Source: Chaenocephalus aceratus
Taxonomy: Eukaryota; Chordata; Actinopteri; Perciformes; Channichthyidae
Length of the DNA: 64,000 nucleotides
Direction: 5' to 3'
Assembly (NCBI GenBank): GCA_023974075.1
Contig: CM043792.1
Span: 12,319,456 to 12,383,455 of the forward strand
Shown here: positions 25,383-36,325 of the stretch, in pieces
Numbering within the stretch: the stretch's first letter is position 1
How the letters are laid out: each line of letters begins with the position of its first letter
Notes under the pieces: model-generated
The model's input: the letters and a program-made list of their open reading frames with translations, nothing else
Told to the model about the DNA's origin: nothing
The model's database searches: none
Program-made: the position numbers and the translations under genes

Positions 25383-25606
25383 ATCTCTTAATTTTGCTCT
25401 CAAAGTGCACCAGATTGATGCTTTGAACTTCAATATTTAAAAAAAAAAAAAAAAAAAATCTTCCCGGGGGAGCATGCCCCCGGACCCCCCTAGAGGAGGT
25501 GAGGACCCCCCTAGAGGGTGTTAGGTCCACTCCAATAGCACTTTACAACTGCACCCTCTCTAATCTCAGATGCACCCTGAGTCATTTTGTTCTGGAACCG
25601 GGCCTG
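25383..25606. mobile_element. Right terminal region of the 24-kb hAT
   Basis: This includes a poly-A run, then a GGGGGAGCATGCCCCCGGA palindromic motif and a CCCCCCTAGAGG direct repeat, then GGGTGCA subterminal repeats (minus strand) and the tip GAACCGGGCCTG. The palindromic segment plus the adjacent 80 bp recurs at 27530-27660 and 45715-45810. Confidence 0.8.
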
Positions 25607-25614
25607 GCTCATGC
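25607..25614. repeat. Right 8-bp target-site duplication of the 24-kb hAT
   Basis: GCTCATGC follows the right tip, identical to 1619-1626. Confidence 0.88.
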
Positions 25615-25872
25615 TCAATTAGTGCTCAAGTGAATATGGTTTTCATACATTGTCTGCACCTAATTTGAGGTATGAGGTGTCCATTTTAGGTAGCACTTTA
25701 CTGGAGCGTCAGCTTCAGCGTCAGACAGGCTAAGACTGGAAAAGACATTAGAGTCCTGCGGGAGTCAAAGACTGGCAAAGACATTAGAGTCCTGCGGGAG
25801 TCACGAGGGAGGCAAAGAGGAGGCAAATCCTACTTTGATTGAGCTAAGTATCGCTGGTGTTTTTTTTATTGT

Positions 25873-27171
25873 TTGGCCCCTCATGCTATAATCATGTGTA
25901 TTTTCTCCATTCCTGTTTATGTGTCTTCTCGCAATGATCTCTGGCCCCGTGTATCTCGTAATCGATATAACCGGCCTGCTCTCGTCTATCCCACGTGCTC
26001 CACTGAGATCCAACATCTAGTTTCAGGCGGCCTGTGGAACTGCCAGCCAGCTGTTCCTAAGGCTGACTTCATCTCTGGCTACGCTTCCCTGCAGTCTCTG
26101 GATTTCCTTGCTCTCACTGAGACGTGGATTACTCCATCCAACACATCCACCCCATTAGCTCTCTCCACAGCATATTCCTTCTCCCATACACCCAGACCCA
26201 CTGGCAGAGGAGGTGGCACTGGTCTCCTGCTCTCTCCCAAATGGAGCTTTTCCCTCTTCAAGCTACCTAACTTCACTCCTTCCACCTTTGAATTCCATGC
26301 CGTCACAGTAACCCATCCTATACAATTAACCATTGTTGTTCTCTACCGTCCACCAGGCGCCTTGGGGGACTTCTTGGAGGAATTGGATAATATCCTCTCA
26401 CACATCTCTGAAACTGGCCCTCCCGATGTACTTCTTGGAGACTTCAACCTCCAGACGGGGAAGATAGACAAACTAACATCTCTGTTAACCGCCTTTGCTT
26501 TCTCACTCTCTCCGTCCTTGATCTCATATTCTCAAGGAACTGCGCTACTTCTAACCTCTCTGTAAACCCGCTCCATACATCCGATCACTTCTTCATTTCA
26601 TTCTCTCTACCCCTTTCCAAACATAACAAACTAAACTCTTCTCATCCTGCACCTGTCCGCCGTAACCTTCGTTCCCTCTCCCCCCTCTACCTTTGCCTCA
26701 TCGGTGCTCTCAGCCCTCCCTTCCTCTGACTCGTTCCAATTGCTGCCTCCAAACTCTGCTGCAGAAACTCTCCTCTCTACTCTCTCATCCTCTCTGGACT
26801 CTCTCTGTCCTCTCACATCTCGGCAGGCTCGTCAGTCCCCTCCTGCTCCCTGGCTAAATGACGCACTGCGTGCTAATAGAACCGTCCTTCGGGCAGCAGA
26901 GCGGAAATGGTGGAAATCCAAACACCGTGACGACCTCCTAACCTATCAGGCTCTCCTCTCCTCTTTCTTTGCTTCGATCTCTCAGGCAAAAAGCACTTTC
27001 TTTCAAGATAAGATCCAATCTTCCTATTCTAATCCCAAAAAAATATTTTCCATCTTCTCCTCCCTCCTGGACCCCCCCAAAGCCCCTCCCCCCTCCTCCC
27101 TTCTGTCAAGCCACTTTGTTAGCCACTTTGAAAAAAAGGTTGATGATATTCTTCGCTCTTCTCTTTTCTGA
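25873..27171 (+). pseudogene. L2 copy 1 endonuclease and linker remnants
   Basis: Open pieces at 25873-26565 and 26704-27171. The first holds LWNCQP, LALTETWI with the catalytic Glu, GRGGGTGLLLS, VVLYRPPG and VLLGDFN. A frameshift just after GDFN scrambles the rest, but the DNA in between still resembles the SDHFFISFSL end of the domain. The second piece is the linker with APWLNDALRANR and AERKWWKS, common in L2-type LINE proteins. Not functional. Confidence 0.78.
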
Positions 27172-27292
27172 CTCACCTCTACTCACCACCGCGGGGTCAC
27201 CAGACCCTCCTTTCACCCACACACTGACCTCCACTCCTCCTCCCCTCTCTCCAAGTGAGGTTCTTACCCTCATTACCTCTGCCCCCTCTGCC

Positions 27293-28443
27293 CGCCCTAC
27301 CAGTGGCGGTGCCAGAGATTTTCTCTAGGGGGTGCTGTGGGGTAGCTTGACGTTTCATAGAAGGGTGCTCAAACATTAAGGGGTTCCCATTAATGCACCA
27401 CCACTACAGTTACATTTTTTACTGCAACACTCCGCACACACACACACAGTGTACCCGCGACTGTTACAATGAAGGCTCGGTAATCAGCTCACGGCATATA
27501 GGTGTAAGCAGGGGTGAAGTGTTGAAGTGGGGAGTGGACCTCACCTCCTCTAGGAGGGTCCTCACCTCCTCTAATGGGGAAGATTTTTTTTTAAATATTG
27601 AAGTTAAAAGCATCAATCTGGTGCACTTTGAGAGCCAAAATGAAGAGATCTATGGATATACAGTATCTCCCAACATACATATGAGACAGAACTGTAAACA
27701 GATTTCTATTTCTATATAGATATTTTACAAATCACTCCCCTTTAAAACAAACCGTTTGAGACCCACTGAGATAACTAGACTAAAGTTAACTATCTAAACA
27801 CTGAGAGTCCTTTACTTCACCTGAGCTGAGGTTATCTGAGACTCTCAGTCTGACAGGAGAGAGTTCTCCCCTCCACCTTGTTGTTGAAAAAGCTCCTTAT
27901 AATCCGTTAGCTTGGCTAGCTAGCACCAGATGCTAACCACAACATCTCCGGTAGATACCCACCGGTGCGCGAGCTCTCTCTCTCGCTTAGCTTGCGCATG
28001 CAAACAAAATGGCTCATGCCACACACACACAGAGCTGAGCTTGAATGAAACAGACCAGAAGTAAGCTACTTGTACTCACGAGGCCTATTATGTGCAGAAT
28101 CCCTCTCGCTTTCAGGTGGTTTTGATTGAGTGTCCACACGTGGACGTTTAAGGACTAAAAAGGATCCATTTGTCACTTTGCTGTTAGCAAATCATTTGGG
28201 GCTCCAGCTAACAGGAAGTCACTCAAGTGTCACAAAGTAATTTAGCCTATGGGTAGGTCAAAAATCGAATGGGTGCTGGCCATTGGCCTAATCATATCGC
28301 CTGTGTTGGCTTTATGTTTTTGGTCAAACATTTATTTGTTTCACATTTGCATTGATGTAATCAATAATTTTTCTGATTTAATTTAATAAAAATAATAATA
28401 ATTTTCGGAAAAAAACACATTTCTTGGCGCCGCTGCGCCCTAC
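27293..28443. mobile_element. 1.1-kb non-autonomous hAT inside L2 copy 1
   Basis: The element proper is 27301-28435. It starts CAGTGGCGGTGCCA and ends TTGGCGCCGCTG (reverse complement CAGCGGCGCCAA), an imperfect hAT inverted repeat. The exact 8-bp target duplication CGCCCTAC lies at 27293-27300 and 28436-28443. The L2 protein sequence resumes straight after. No transposase domain is seen. It carries a module (about 27530-27660) shared with two other repeats in the window, including the right end of the 24-kb hAT. Confidence 0.9.
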
Positions 28444-29942
28444 CACCTGTCCTCTGGACCCTATCCCTTCAACCTCCTTCAGACTATCGCTCCTGATATT
28501 CTACCGTTTCTCACCCATTTCATCAACACTTCTCTAACTTCTGGTCACTTTCCAAACAGTCTCAAGGAGGCAAGAGTAAACCCTCTCCTAAAGAAACCAA
28601 CTCTCAACCCGTCAGATGTTATAAACTACAGGCCTGTCTCTCTCCTCCCGTTCCTGTCTAAAACACTTGAACGCGCTGTCTTTAGACAACTCTCCTGCTA
28701 TCTCCATCAGAACAACCTTCTGGATCCGCACCAGTCTGGTTTCAAGGCAGGTCACTCCACAGAAACTGCCCTCCTTGCTGTCACTGAGGAACTGCACACT
28801 GCTAAAGCAGCCTCCCTCTCCTCTGTCATCATCCTTTTGGACCTGTCTGCTGCATTCAACACGGTGAATCATCAGATCCTCCTTCGCACTCTCCAAGAAC
28901 TTGGAGTTTCAGGCTCTGCACTTTCCCTCCTCACCTCATACCTCAAAGACCGCACCTACAGGGTTACTTGGAGAGGGTCCGAGTCCGACCCGTGTCAATT
29001 AACTACAGGGGTCCCTCAGGGCTCTGTTCTTGGTCCCCTCCTCTTCTCCTTGTACACAAACTCGCTCGGATCTGTCATTAGCCCGCATGGTTTTTCATAC
29101 CACTGCTGCGTAGCAGGACAGAATTAATTGGGTGTCGTCAGCGTTGACGACACCCAATTAATTCTGTCCTTTGCCCGCTCAGAGACCCAGGTCGTCGCAC
29201 GCATCTCTGCTTATGTAGCTGACATCTCTCAGTGGATGTCTGATCACCTCAAGCTCAACCTTGACAAGACTGAACTGCTTTTCCTTCCGGGAAAGATTGT
29301 CTCACTCTTGACCTAACAATCAACATTGGCACCTCTGTTGTTTCCCCGACTCAGACTGCAAGGAATCTGGGTGTGATCCTAGATAACAACCTGTCCTTCA
29401 CTGCAAACATCGCTGCTACAACCCGCTGCTGCAGATACACGCTTTACAACATCAGGAGGATGCGTCCCCAGCTGACCCAGAAAGCGACGGTCCAGGCTCT
29501 CGTCATCTCACGCCTAGACTACTGCAACTCCCTCCTGGCTGGTCTACCTGCATGTGCCATCCGACCTCTGCAGCTCATCCAGAATGCAGCTGCTCGCCTG
29601 GTCTTCAACCTTCCTAAATTCTCCCACACCACGCCGCTCCTCCGCTCCCTTCACTGGCTTCCGGTAACTGCTAGAATCCACTTCAAGACACTGGTACTTG
29701 CGTACCATGCTGCGAATGGATCTGGCCCTTCCTACATCCAGGACATGGTTAAACCGTACACCCCAGCACGTGCACTCCGCTCTGCATCAACCAAACGGCT
29801 CGCTGCACCATCGCTGCGAAGGGGACCCAAGTTCCCATCAGCAAAAACACGTGGGTTTGCTATCCTGGCTCCAAAATGGTGGAATGAGCTCCCATTGACA
29901 TCAGGACAGCAGATAGCTTACACACCTTCCGGCGCAGACTGA
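28444..29942 (+). pseudogene. L2 copy 1 reverse transcriptase remnants
   Basis: RT motifs: NYRPVSLLPFLSKTLERAV, QSGFKAGHSTETALLA, LLDLSAAFNTVNH (the catalytic Asp of AAFD is Asn), GVPQGSVLGPLLFSLY, then YHCC where YADD should follow. The YADD codons are destroyed by an inverted duplication at 29116-29169. RT sequence continues in other frames to LAPKWWNELP near 29890. At least three frame changes (about 29110, 29310, 29480) and the Asp-to-Asn change show it is inactive. Confidence 0.85.
29116..29169. repeat. Perfect 25-bp inverted repeat with 4-base loop
   Basis: The left arm 29116-29140 (starts GGACAGAATTAATTGGG) is the exact reverse complement of the right arm 29145-29169. The L2 copy at 62-63.6 kb has only the right-arm sequence, so the left arm was added in this copy. 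Confidence 0.93.
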
Positions 29943-30190
29943 AAACTCATCTCTTTCGACTCCACTTCGAGAGATAGAACTATTAACAAAGCACTTATAT
30001 ACTAATAAAGGGCTGGCTTATCGAAAGCCAGTTGAGTAGCACTTGAAATGTTTTTGCTCTATGAAGCCGGATGTACTTATATGATTCTGTTTTCTTCAAG
30101 TTTGTATTTTGTTGGTCGAACGCACTTATTGTAAGTCGCTTTGGATAAAAGCGTCAGCTAAATGCAATGTAATGTAATAATGTAATAATG

Positions 30191-30985
30191 AAACCACAGC
30201 TTTTTATGAGCAAAAGCAGCTGATTATCCCAAGACTAATGCCGAATGCAAGGTATATTGTGAAGAGATCTACTGTAAATAACTTCAGCCTTTTTTACCAG
30301 TGGTTTACTAAAATAATTTCATATTCTGAAATATAAACAAATGTTGGAGTTGAAGTATAATTATTTACTGAACTTGCAATCTTTTAATTGGAAAACAATA
30401 CATTTTTTCTGAGAGTTCAGTGTTAATAAACACCATTCTACACTAGATGATTGTGTATCAAGGGCATAATTTCTACTGGGGATGGGTGTAGCATGTCATG
30501 TCATTAAGTGGTGGCATGTTAATGAGTGGTGCGGCCAGGGCTTGGCCGACTTTATATGCCCTTGGTTTCGCCTCTCCGGATGCCCCAACTTATTGGTGGA
30601 GGTTGTTAAGGCTCTGTAGCCTATAATGAATACTTGCAGACAATAACAGGGCAACAAAAAAACTCATAAAATCGATATTGTTCTTAACTGTTTATTATCT
30701 CTTCAAAAGATACTCAAAGAAAACATCAACCAAGCCAAAGAACACAGTTCCTTGTTCTAAAGACAAAAATAAAGTGTTATCTGTAACTTAACATGATGTG
30801 TTATTAGGGGTACTGCATCAACAACACAGCAGAGGTTCAGAGATAATGGAATTCTAATTGGAAAACACAACAACCAATGATCAGTATTTATTCTTCTTCT
30901 TCTACATTCTCTTGCACTATTTTATCTGTTTCATTTGTTTTCTGTCCTATATATATTAATGTTGCACTGTTGAGGAGCCTGTGAC
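30191..30985. other. Non-coding sequence, no gene seen
   Basis: AT-rich sequence between the L2 tail and a MITE. No exon or repeat is recognised. Confidence 0.4.
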
Positions 30986-31330
30986 TTAAAGGTAGGGTAG
31001 GTAAGAATGGAGAAAACCAGCTTGAGTGCACTAGAACTCCCCTTCCTTCAGACTTCCTTACAGAGCCCCCTCCTCCAACACACACGAACGCGCACATGAC
31101 CAATGAGGGGGATAAGTTTGTGCACGAGATGGAAGGCTGACAGGCAGGTAGGCCATCCAGTTATTTTAATTGGTCGTGCTTTTTACAGCGCCACGGCTTC
31201 CACAGATGACATTTTTTAATGTATTTATTGTCAAAGCATTTAATATATTCATTGCTATCGGGATGTTAAGAGCATTCCATGGAATATAACAAAAAGTGTT
31301 TCTGAAGTGAATGACCTAACCCACCTTTAC
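30986..31330. mobile_element. MITE with AGGTGGGGTAGG ends, copy 1
   Basis: TTAA precedes AGGTAGGGTAGGT at the left; the right end is CTAACCCACCT followed by TTAC. It matches 35944-36325 (inverted) and 45808-46030. Short inverted tips and TTAA-like flanks suggest a piggyBac-type MITE, but the family is not identified. No coding capacity. Confidence 0.72.
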
Positions 31331-32042
31331 GTTTTTCATTACTATATCTACACTGTAGCTACTGTGCACATGACAATAAAGGCTTGAATCTTGAATTTCT
31401 TGATTCTTCAAGCTGTAATTACAGGTTATTAAAGGTTAATGCATATACTGGTGTATAAACTGTAGATTAATAAAGTCTGTATTTGTGAAGCTGACCGTTG
31501 AGCGGCCCGACCAAGCAAGGAGGCAGAGGCAGAACGTCCAAAATACAACCCGGTGTGGGCATTTATTACTCACAAACATATGACACAGCCTCAATCTGCT
31601 GTTCACGTGAGCACAGTCACCAGCCACCAGGATCTCACACACACCACACAGACAGGGAAACAGAGCCTAAATGCCCACACACTAATCAGCAATTAGACAC
31701 AGGTGGGGGGGGAGGAGACAACACAGGGGACAAGGTGAACACAATCAGGAGCAACAGACAAAACGGGTTTGGGGAACACCCCCAAACCAAACCACATGTT
31801 TAATGTTACAAGGCCCGAAGCCGTCAGTCCACAGTGACGAAGTTACCTTGGTCACAGTATTCAAACTACATTGTATACATCGCACTTTCCTCCAAACTTG
31901 TTAGCGTACATCATTTGGATGATCAATGTGAGTTAGTTGTGTGATGCTTGATGATGTGAGCCTTGCTCTCTTTGTTTTCAAGCAACACATTTCAACTTGA
32001 GGTCCATTTCTTTACCTGCATGTCTATTCTGGCACTCAAGAT
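31331..32042. other. Non-coding sequence, no gene seen
   Basis: Open frames at 31498-31803 and its complement show no family resemblance. Probable shisa9 intron. Confidence 0.35.
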
Positions 32043-32471
32043 TTAAAGGTCCCCTATTATTCTGTTTTTCATCAATATATTATAGGTCTCTGATATATAC
32101 AAAACATGTCTCTGAAGTGTTTGGCTCAAAATACCAAACAGATCATTGCAGCATCCCATCTCTGTTTCAGCCCTGCTTCAAAAGTGCTGATTCTCAGTCT
32201 GTTACTTTAGATGAAAATAAGGAGCCACTCCCCGCACCCCTCTGAGAGACATTTGGTTAAAAAGAACACAATGGTGCTCTAGGGGGAGATTCAGGTGATA
32301 AGGTGTTTTGTTTTTTGTTTTTTTTTCAACAGGTTTTTATATAAATGGATCAGGACAAAAGTGAGAGAATCTTTTTTCCTGAAACTTTCAGAATCTCTTC
32401 ACACAGAGGGGACACATGGTTATGTATAAAAGATATGAATAGGTGGATTTTGCATAATAGGTGACCTTTAA
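32043..32471. mobile_element. MITE with TTAA flanks and AGGTCCCCTATTAT ends
   Basis: The left tip AGGTCCCCTATTAT and right tip ATAATAGGTGACCT are near-perfect inverted repeats flanked by TTAA at 32043-32046 and 32468-32471. Non-coding, about 0.43 kb. Confidence 0.8.
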
Positions 32472-32994
32472 TGTAATGGCTAATGAAGGGGAAATGATAA
32501 AGAACTGCCATCAGGATTCAAGTTATGTGGGAGCCAATAAGGAGGGGTCTGAGCTCCTATGAAAGCAGTGAAATGATACATCTGTGGGGGTCGCTAATAC
32601 ATTACCAACAACCGTTATTGTAATCACAAACAATGCATGTGTCAATGTAATGAGTATTATGTACATTAACGAGGTAAATAGGCTAAAAGAAAAACATGTT
32701 TTCCAAAAGAACTACGCATCGTATTCTCTCTTGAATGACAATATGCCTGCACTTCACCTCCAAGGTGCACAATCAATTATTGCACAATCTATGCCTGTGA
32801 GCGTGCTGCGCAAGCCGAGATGATGTGTGTGCGTAGTTGAACCGTTTCATATTTAAATTTGTAGCAAGTAGATGGCTGCTGCTGCTGGACGTGTGTGTGT
32901 GCGTGCGTACTCACGTGTTAGTTTGAAAGACCCCCATAAAGCTCAGATTATAACTCGAACCCTGACTACCATGATGTTTATCTGTGTTTGTTAG

Positions 32995-33377
32995 CAGAGA
33001 AAGCGAATGACAGCTTATACGGCAACCGGCGGCAAGTGATGGAGATGACAACCAAGGGCAGCCTTCCCATGGAATCTGTGGATATGGAGCCAGAGCCGAG
33101 CAACCCATACAGCCCACCCAGACAGATGTCTTCAAAGCAGAATGGATACAAGTACAAAAGCTCCCGGAGCCACAGCTCCCAGTGGCTGGCCTACGGCTCC
33201 AGCCCTGCCACCAGCCAGGGGCTGCTGAGCTCCTGGGAGAACAGGGACATGCTGGGGCTGCGACAGAGCTACGGATCAAAGAAACTCTGCATCATAGAGA
33301 AGGAGCTGCACACAACTCGCTACATGCCTCCACAGCCATACTTTGTCACCAACAGCAAAACAGAAGTGACAGTATGA
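32995..33377 (+). CDS. shisa9: shisa9-like gene, terminal coding exon
   Basis: Shisa9 (CKAMP44) is a single-pass membrane auxiliary subunit of AMPA receptors at synapses. This exon gives the last part of its cytoplasmic tail: about 127 residues after a pyrimidine-rich tract ending TTTGTTAG (acceptor at 32994, or three bases later at 32997). It contains NDSLYGNRRQ, TTKGSLPMESVDMEPEP, SKQNGYKYKSSRS and ends MPPQPYFVTNSKTEVTV with a TGA at 33375-33377. The final EVTV is the PDZ-binding motif of this family, and PPQPYF.TNSKTEVTV fits Shisa9 better than Shisa6 or Shisa7 as I recall them. The Cys-rich ectodomain and membrane exons are not in view and would lie upstream. Teleosts may have a and b copies, which I cannot tell apart here. 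It is the only secure host coding sequence in the window. Confidence 0.87.
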
Positions 33378-35943
33378 GGGAGTGTGTAAGCACCGGGCTG
33401 AACCTCAGTCTGTATTTAGGAGAAGCTGCTGACTGTGGGTGGGGTTGTTAGACAGCAGCAAGGACTGTAGTGTATGTGGTGGTGCATGTGATGGGCAGAA
33501 TTAAAGACGGTTACTTAAGGTGAACTGTACTGTCACAGGACTTGGTCTCAACCACTGTTCCTCATTGGGCTCAGTAATATATAGTCATTGATTGTCATAT
33601 AATCCAACTGCTTAAACTAAACACAAAAGTTAATCATAAGATATGTCACAAATCCAGTACAGCCAGTATATACCAAGACATAGTATATCATTTCTATTAA
33701 ATCAACATTGTTCGAGTGACAAAACCTTCATTATTTATCTAATTGAGGATAAGGGGCCTTTGGTTAATTCAGTATTGTTGAAATGCTTAACTGGACAATT
33801 TCTAGATACTGTTTGGGCGCTGCCACACTGCTAGGTGTTGGATCAAGGTGATGCATTTGAATCTTTTACCCAAAACAATTATTTATATTTTGTCAATGTA
33901 TTTATTTTTGGGGAAAGGAATGATCTAGTGTTCAGTTTATCACACAAGTTACACTGTAATAAGGAAGAACACAGTTACAGGGGAAACTTGTTTTAAAAAG
34001 CTCAAAGCGCTTTTTTAAACTTTTGTTGAATTGATTATCAGCTACAGATGATTAATACTTTGCTAGCACTGCAAGCCTTAGAACAAATGTGCATGGATTC
34101 ATGTTTTAGGACCACAAGGGAAAGTGACACAAATCAAAAATAAAAAGATTATATTAAATGTGATTTGTACTATTATGTAAAAAATAGAGTCACATATGCA
34201 CACAAAGAAAAATCTGATTTGTGCCACTTTTGACTACAGTTTAAGCGTAGAGAGCCTGTGCTTCTAATAATCCAAACCATTGTTTGTTTTTTTATGGTAT
34301 GTAAAGTCATAGTACTTAAAAACATGAGGGATGAGTTGGTGAGCCATGAGTATAAGTAACTGACCTGAGTTAATTTAAGAAAAGCCTTTGTTACATACAT
34401 TTTTGAAGTAAGTTATTCAGGTTGGTTTCTAAAATGTTGTGCAGCATCCATTTTGGAAAGATTCATAAGCTAACGTTATCATTTAGTATTTCCAAAATAA
34501 AAAAGAGTCTGTTAGAACAAAACTATTGACCTAAATGACTTAAAATCCATAAAAAAGTATTTTTTTATTTTGTGAATGTAATTTCACTTTAAAGTTGTAG
34601 ATGTCTCATTTTTAAGGTAACCTTCCATATGCAAACCTTGTCAGTGCCAATGGACATCGCATTGATACGTACATTTCCATGGTTGATAGAAGAAGTAGCA
34701 TCAGTATTGAGCCAGGTTTGTTTGGTGTAATAGTGCCTCTCATCAGTACCAGCATGTGTGTGTGGTTATGTTAGTTGAAGCCCCCGTATTAGAACTGAGA
34801 TTAGTCTAAGTTATCTGTTTATCAGCTTGAATTAAAAAATATTTATAATTTATTTCCATATGAAACATTTATTGAATGTATCCAAACTGGCTTGTTTGAG
34901 ACAAGTGGTTGGAGGTGAACATTTCAAGTGTTGGAGGTGAATAGTTCATACAGTTGTCGGGATGGGTGTACAATTTTTGTGAGGCAAAAGTAAAAATGTT
35001 ATTGGTCTGTTAATAGTCAAACTAATACGGCACTTGGATATTCAATGGTGCATTCATGCTCCTTGGGTAATCCCATTTTCAGAGTTGGGAAGTCGTTTTT
35101 TTTTTTACTTTGGAGTGTTAATGAGTTTTGTTTTGGACTTTCTCAGTTTTGTTTCAACTTTCATGGGATTTTGTTTATGTTTTTTTAACAACAAGACATC
35201 TGAAAATCATCAGGGGTAGAGCTAGTTAACGTGAGCCATTTGCAGCCGGTAATTTTCTAAAATATATTAAAAACAAATGTAAAAATATTTTCAGACCTCA
35301 CGTGAATGTTGTTTGATCTTTAACGACAATCAGGCTTGTAGTTATTTCCAAAAATGTTTCCTCCTTGAGGGAGCTACAGTATATTAAATAGCTCTACTAA
35401 AGATATAGCACCAATAATTTGAAAAAATAACATTGTTGACGTACTTGGCAAAGTGTTTTTTAATTAATTAAGGTCCCTGGTGCAATTGGTCATTTATTTC
35501 ATGGATTTCACAGCCAAGCAGTATAAAAAGATGCTCGCCCGCCTGCAAGTCTTACTCATACGGTTTACTATTTCAAGCAGCCAAGGACAAGGCTGCATGC
35601 ATCGCTGATATACAAGTGGGAAGTGGGATCTGTTAGTACAGTATACAGCAAAAAGGTATTTATGTATCAACACGTCCAAACCATAGCGGTTTATATTCTC
35701 ACAGACTTCCAACCAAACTGTATGCACTATCATTCAAAATGTGTAGATCTAGTGCACTGCACTGTCATTTCACATTGTTATTAAACTCAGTGTCTTACAG
35801 TTAAATGAAATCTGATAATCTTACTATTCAACTATTAATTCAACTGAGATTTGTACAAACACTGTTGTATAGCGACTAACATTGAATGATTTTGATTTGT
35901 GAATGCAAATTGTTTTATTTATATATTAAAGAAATCACTGTTA
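33378..35943 (+). other. Probable shisa9 3' UTR and flank
   Basis: AT-rich sequence after the stop codon, with several candidate poly(A) signals (ATTAAA near 33497, AATAAA at 34497, and AATAAA at 36536 followed by a GT-rich stretch). The real 3' end cannot be chosen from sequence alone. No other coding sequence seen. Confidence 0.45.
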
Positions 35944-36325
35944 TTAAAGGTGGGGTCTTGTGAAACCGGCTCGAGATACACTTTTTGTTATATTCCATGG
36001 AATGCTCTTAACATCCCCATAGCAATGAATATCTTAAGTGCTTTGACAAAAATCCATAAAAAAATGTCATCTGTGGAAGCCGTAGCGCTGTAAAAAGCAC
36101 GACCAATCATCTGAGCCGGCCCGGCTAAAATAACTGGATGGCCTACCTGCCTGTCAGCCTTCCATCTGTGCACAAACTTATCTCGTGCCCTCATTGGTCA
36201 TGTGCGCGTTCGTGTGTGTTAGAGGAGGGGCTCTGTAAGGAAGTGGCAGATTTTTTCCAGTTGTGTATTTTCAAATTCTAGCGCACTCGAGCTGGTTTCT
36301 CCAAAATTACCTACCCCACCTTTAA
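35944..36325. mobile_element. MITE with AGGTGGGGTAGG ends, copy 2 (inverted)
   Basis: TTAA at 35944-35947, AGGTGGGGT tip, and CTACCCCACCT tip with TTAA at 36322-36325. The interior shares TTCCATGGAATGCTCTTAAC and the CACACACGAACGCGCACATGACC segment with copies 1 and 3, in opposite orientation. It lies in the shisa9 3' flank. Confidence 0.82.

Larger units (their letters stand above)
1627..25606. mobile_element. 24-kb hAT-bounded composite element
   Basis: Both tips begin CAGGCCCGGTTC read inward, a perfect 12-bp terminal inverted repeat. Just inside each tip the heptamer GGGTGCA recurs in inverted arrangement, as subterminal transposase-binding repeats do in hAT elements. An exact 8-bp duplication flanks it. 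Ordinary hATs are 1-6 kb, so 23,980 bp is exceptional. Most of the interior is other repeats: three copies of one module, two minisatellites, a long-inverted-repeat element, a LINE and a coiled-coil gene. Only about 125 bp at the left end (1627-1751) and about 0.75 kb at the right (24850-25606) look like original hAT DNA. No complete transposase is present, so movement would have needed enzyme from elsewhere. The single-insertion reading of the ends is strong; whether the cargo moved with them is unknown. Confidence 0.82.
25694..30190 (+). mobile_element. L2-clade LINE copy 1, interrupted by a hAT
   Basis: Endonuclease, linker and RT fragments lie in order on the plus strand. The 3' end TTTGGATAAAAGCGTCAGC, then AATGCAATGTAATGTAATAATG, is the familiar fish L2 tail. 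The element is split at 27301-28435 by a hAT. Several frameshifts and a hairpin in the RT active site make it dead. The 5' boundary near 25694 is approximate. A second copy of the same family lies at 62179-63912 on the minus strand. Confidence 0.85.

Noticed and set aside
1627..25606. A virus-transposon fusion inside the large element
   Set aside because: No capsid, polymerase, terminase or other viral protein was seen; the bulk is repeats, one LINE and a coiled-coil gene.
25873..26016. Start of an autonomous gene directly right of the 24-kb hAT
   Set aside because: It is the 5' region of L2 copy 1, not hAT cargo.
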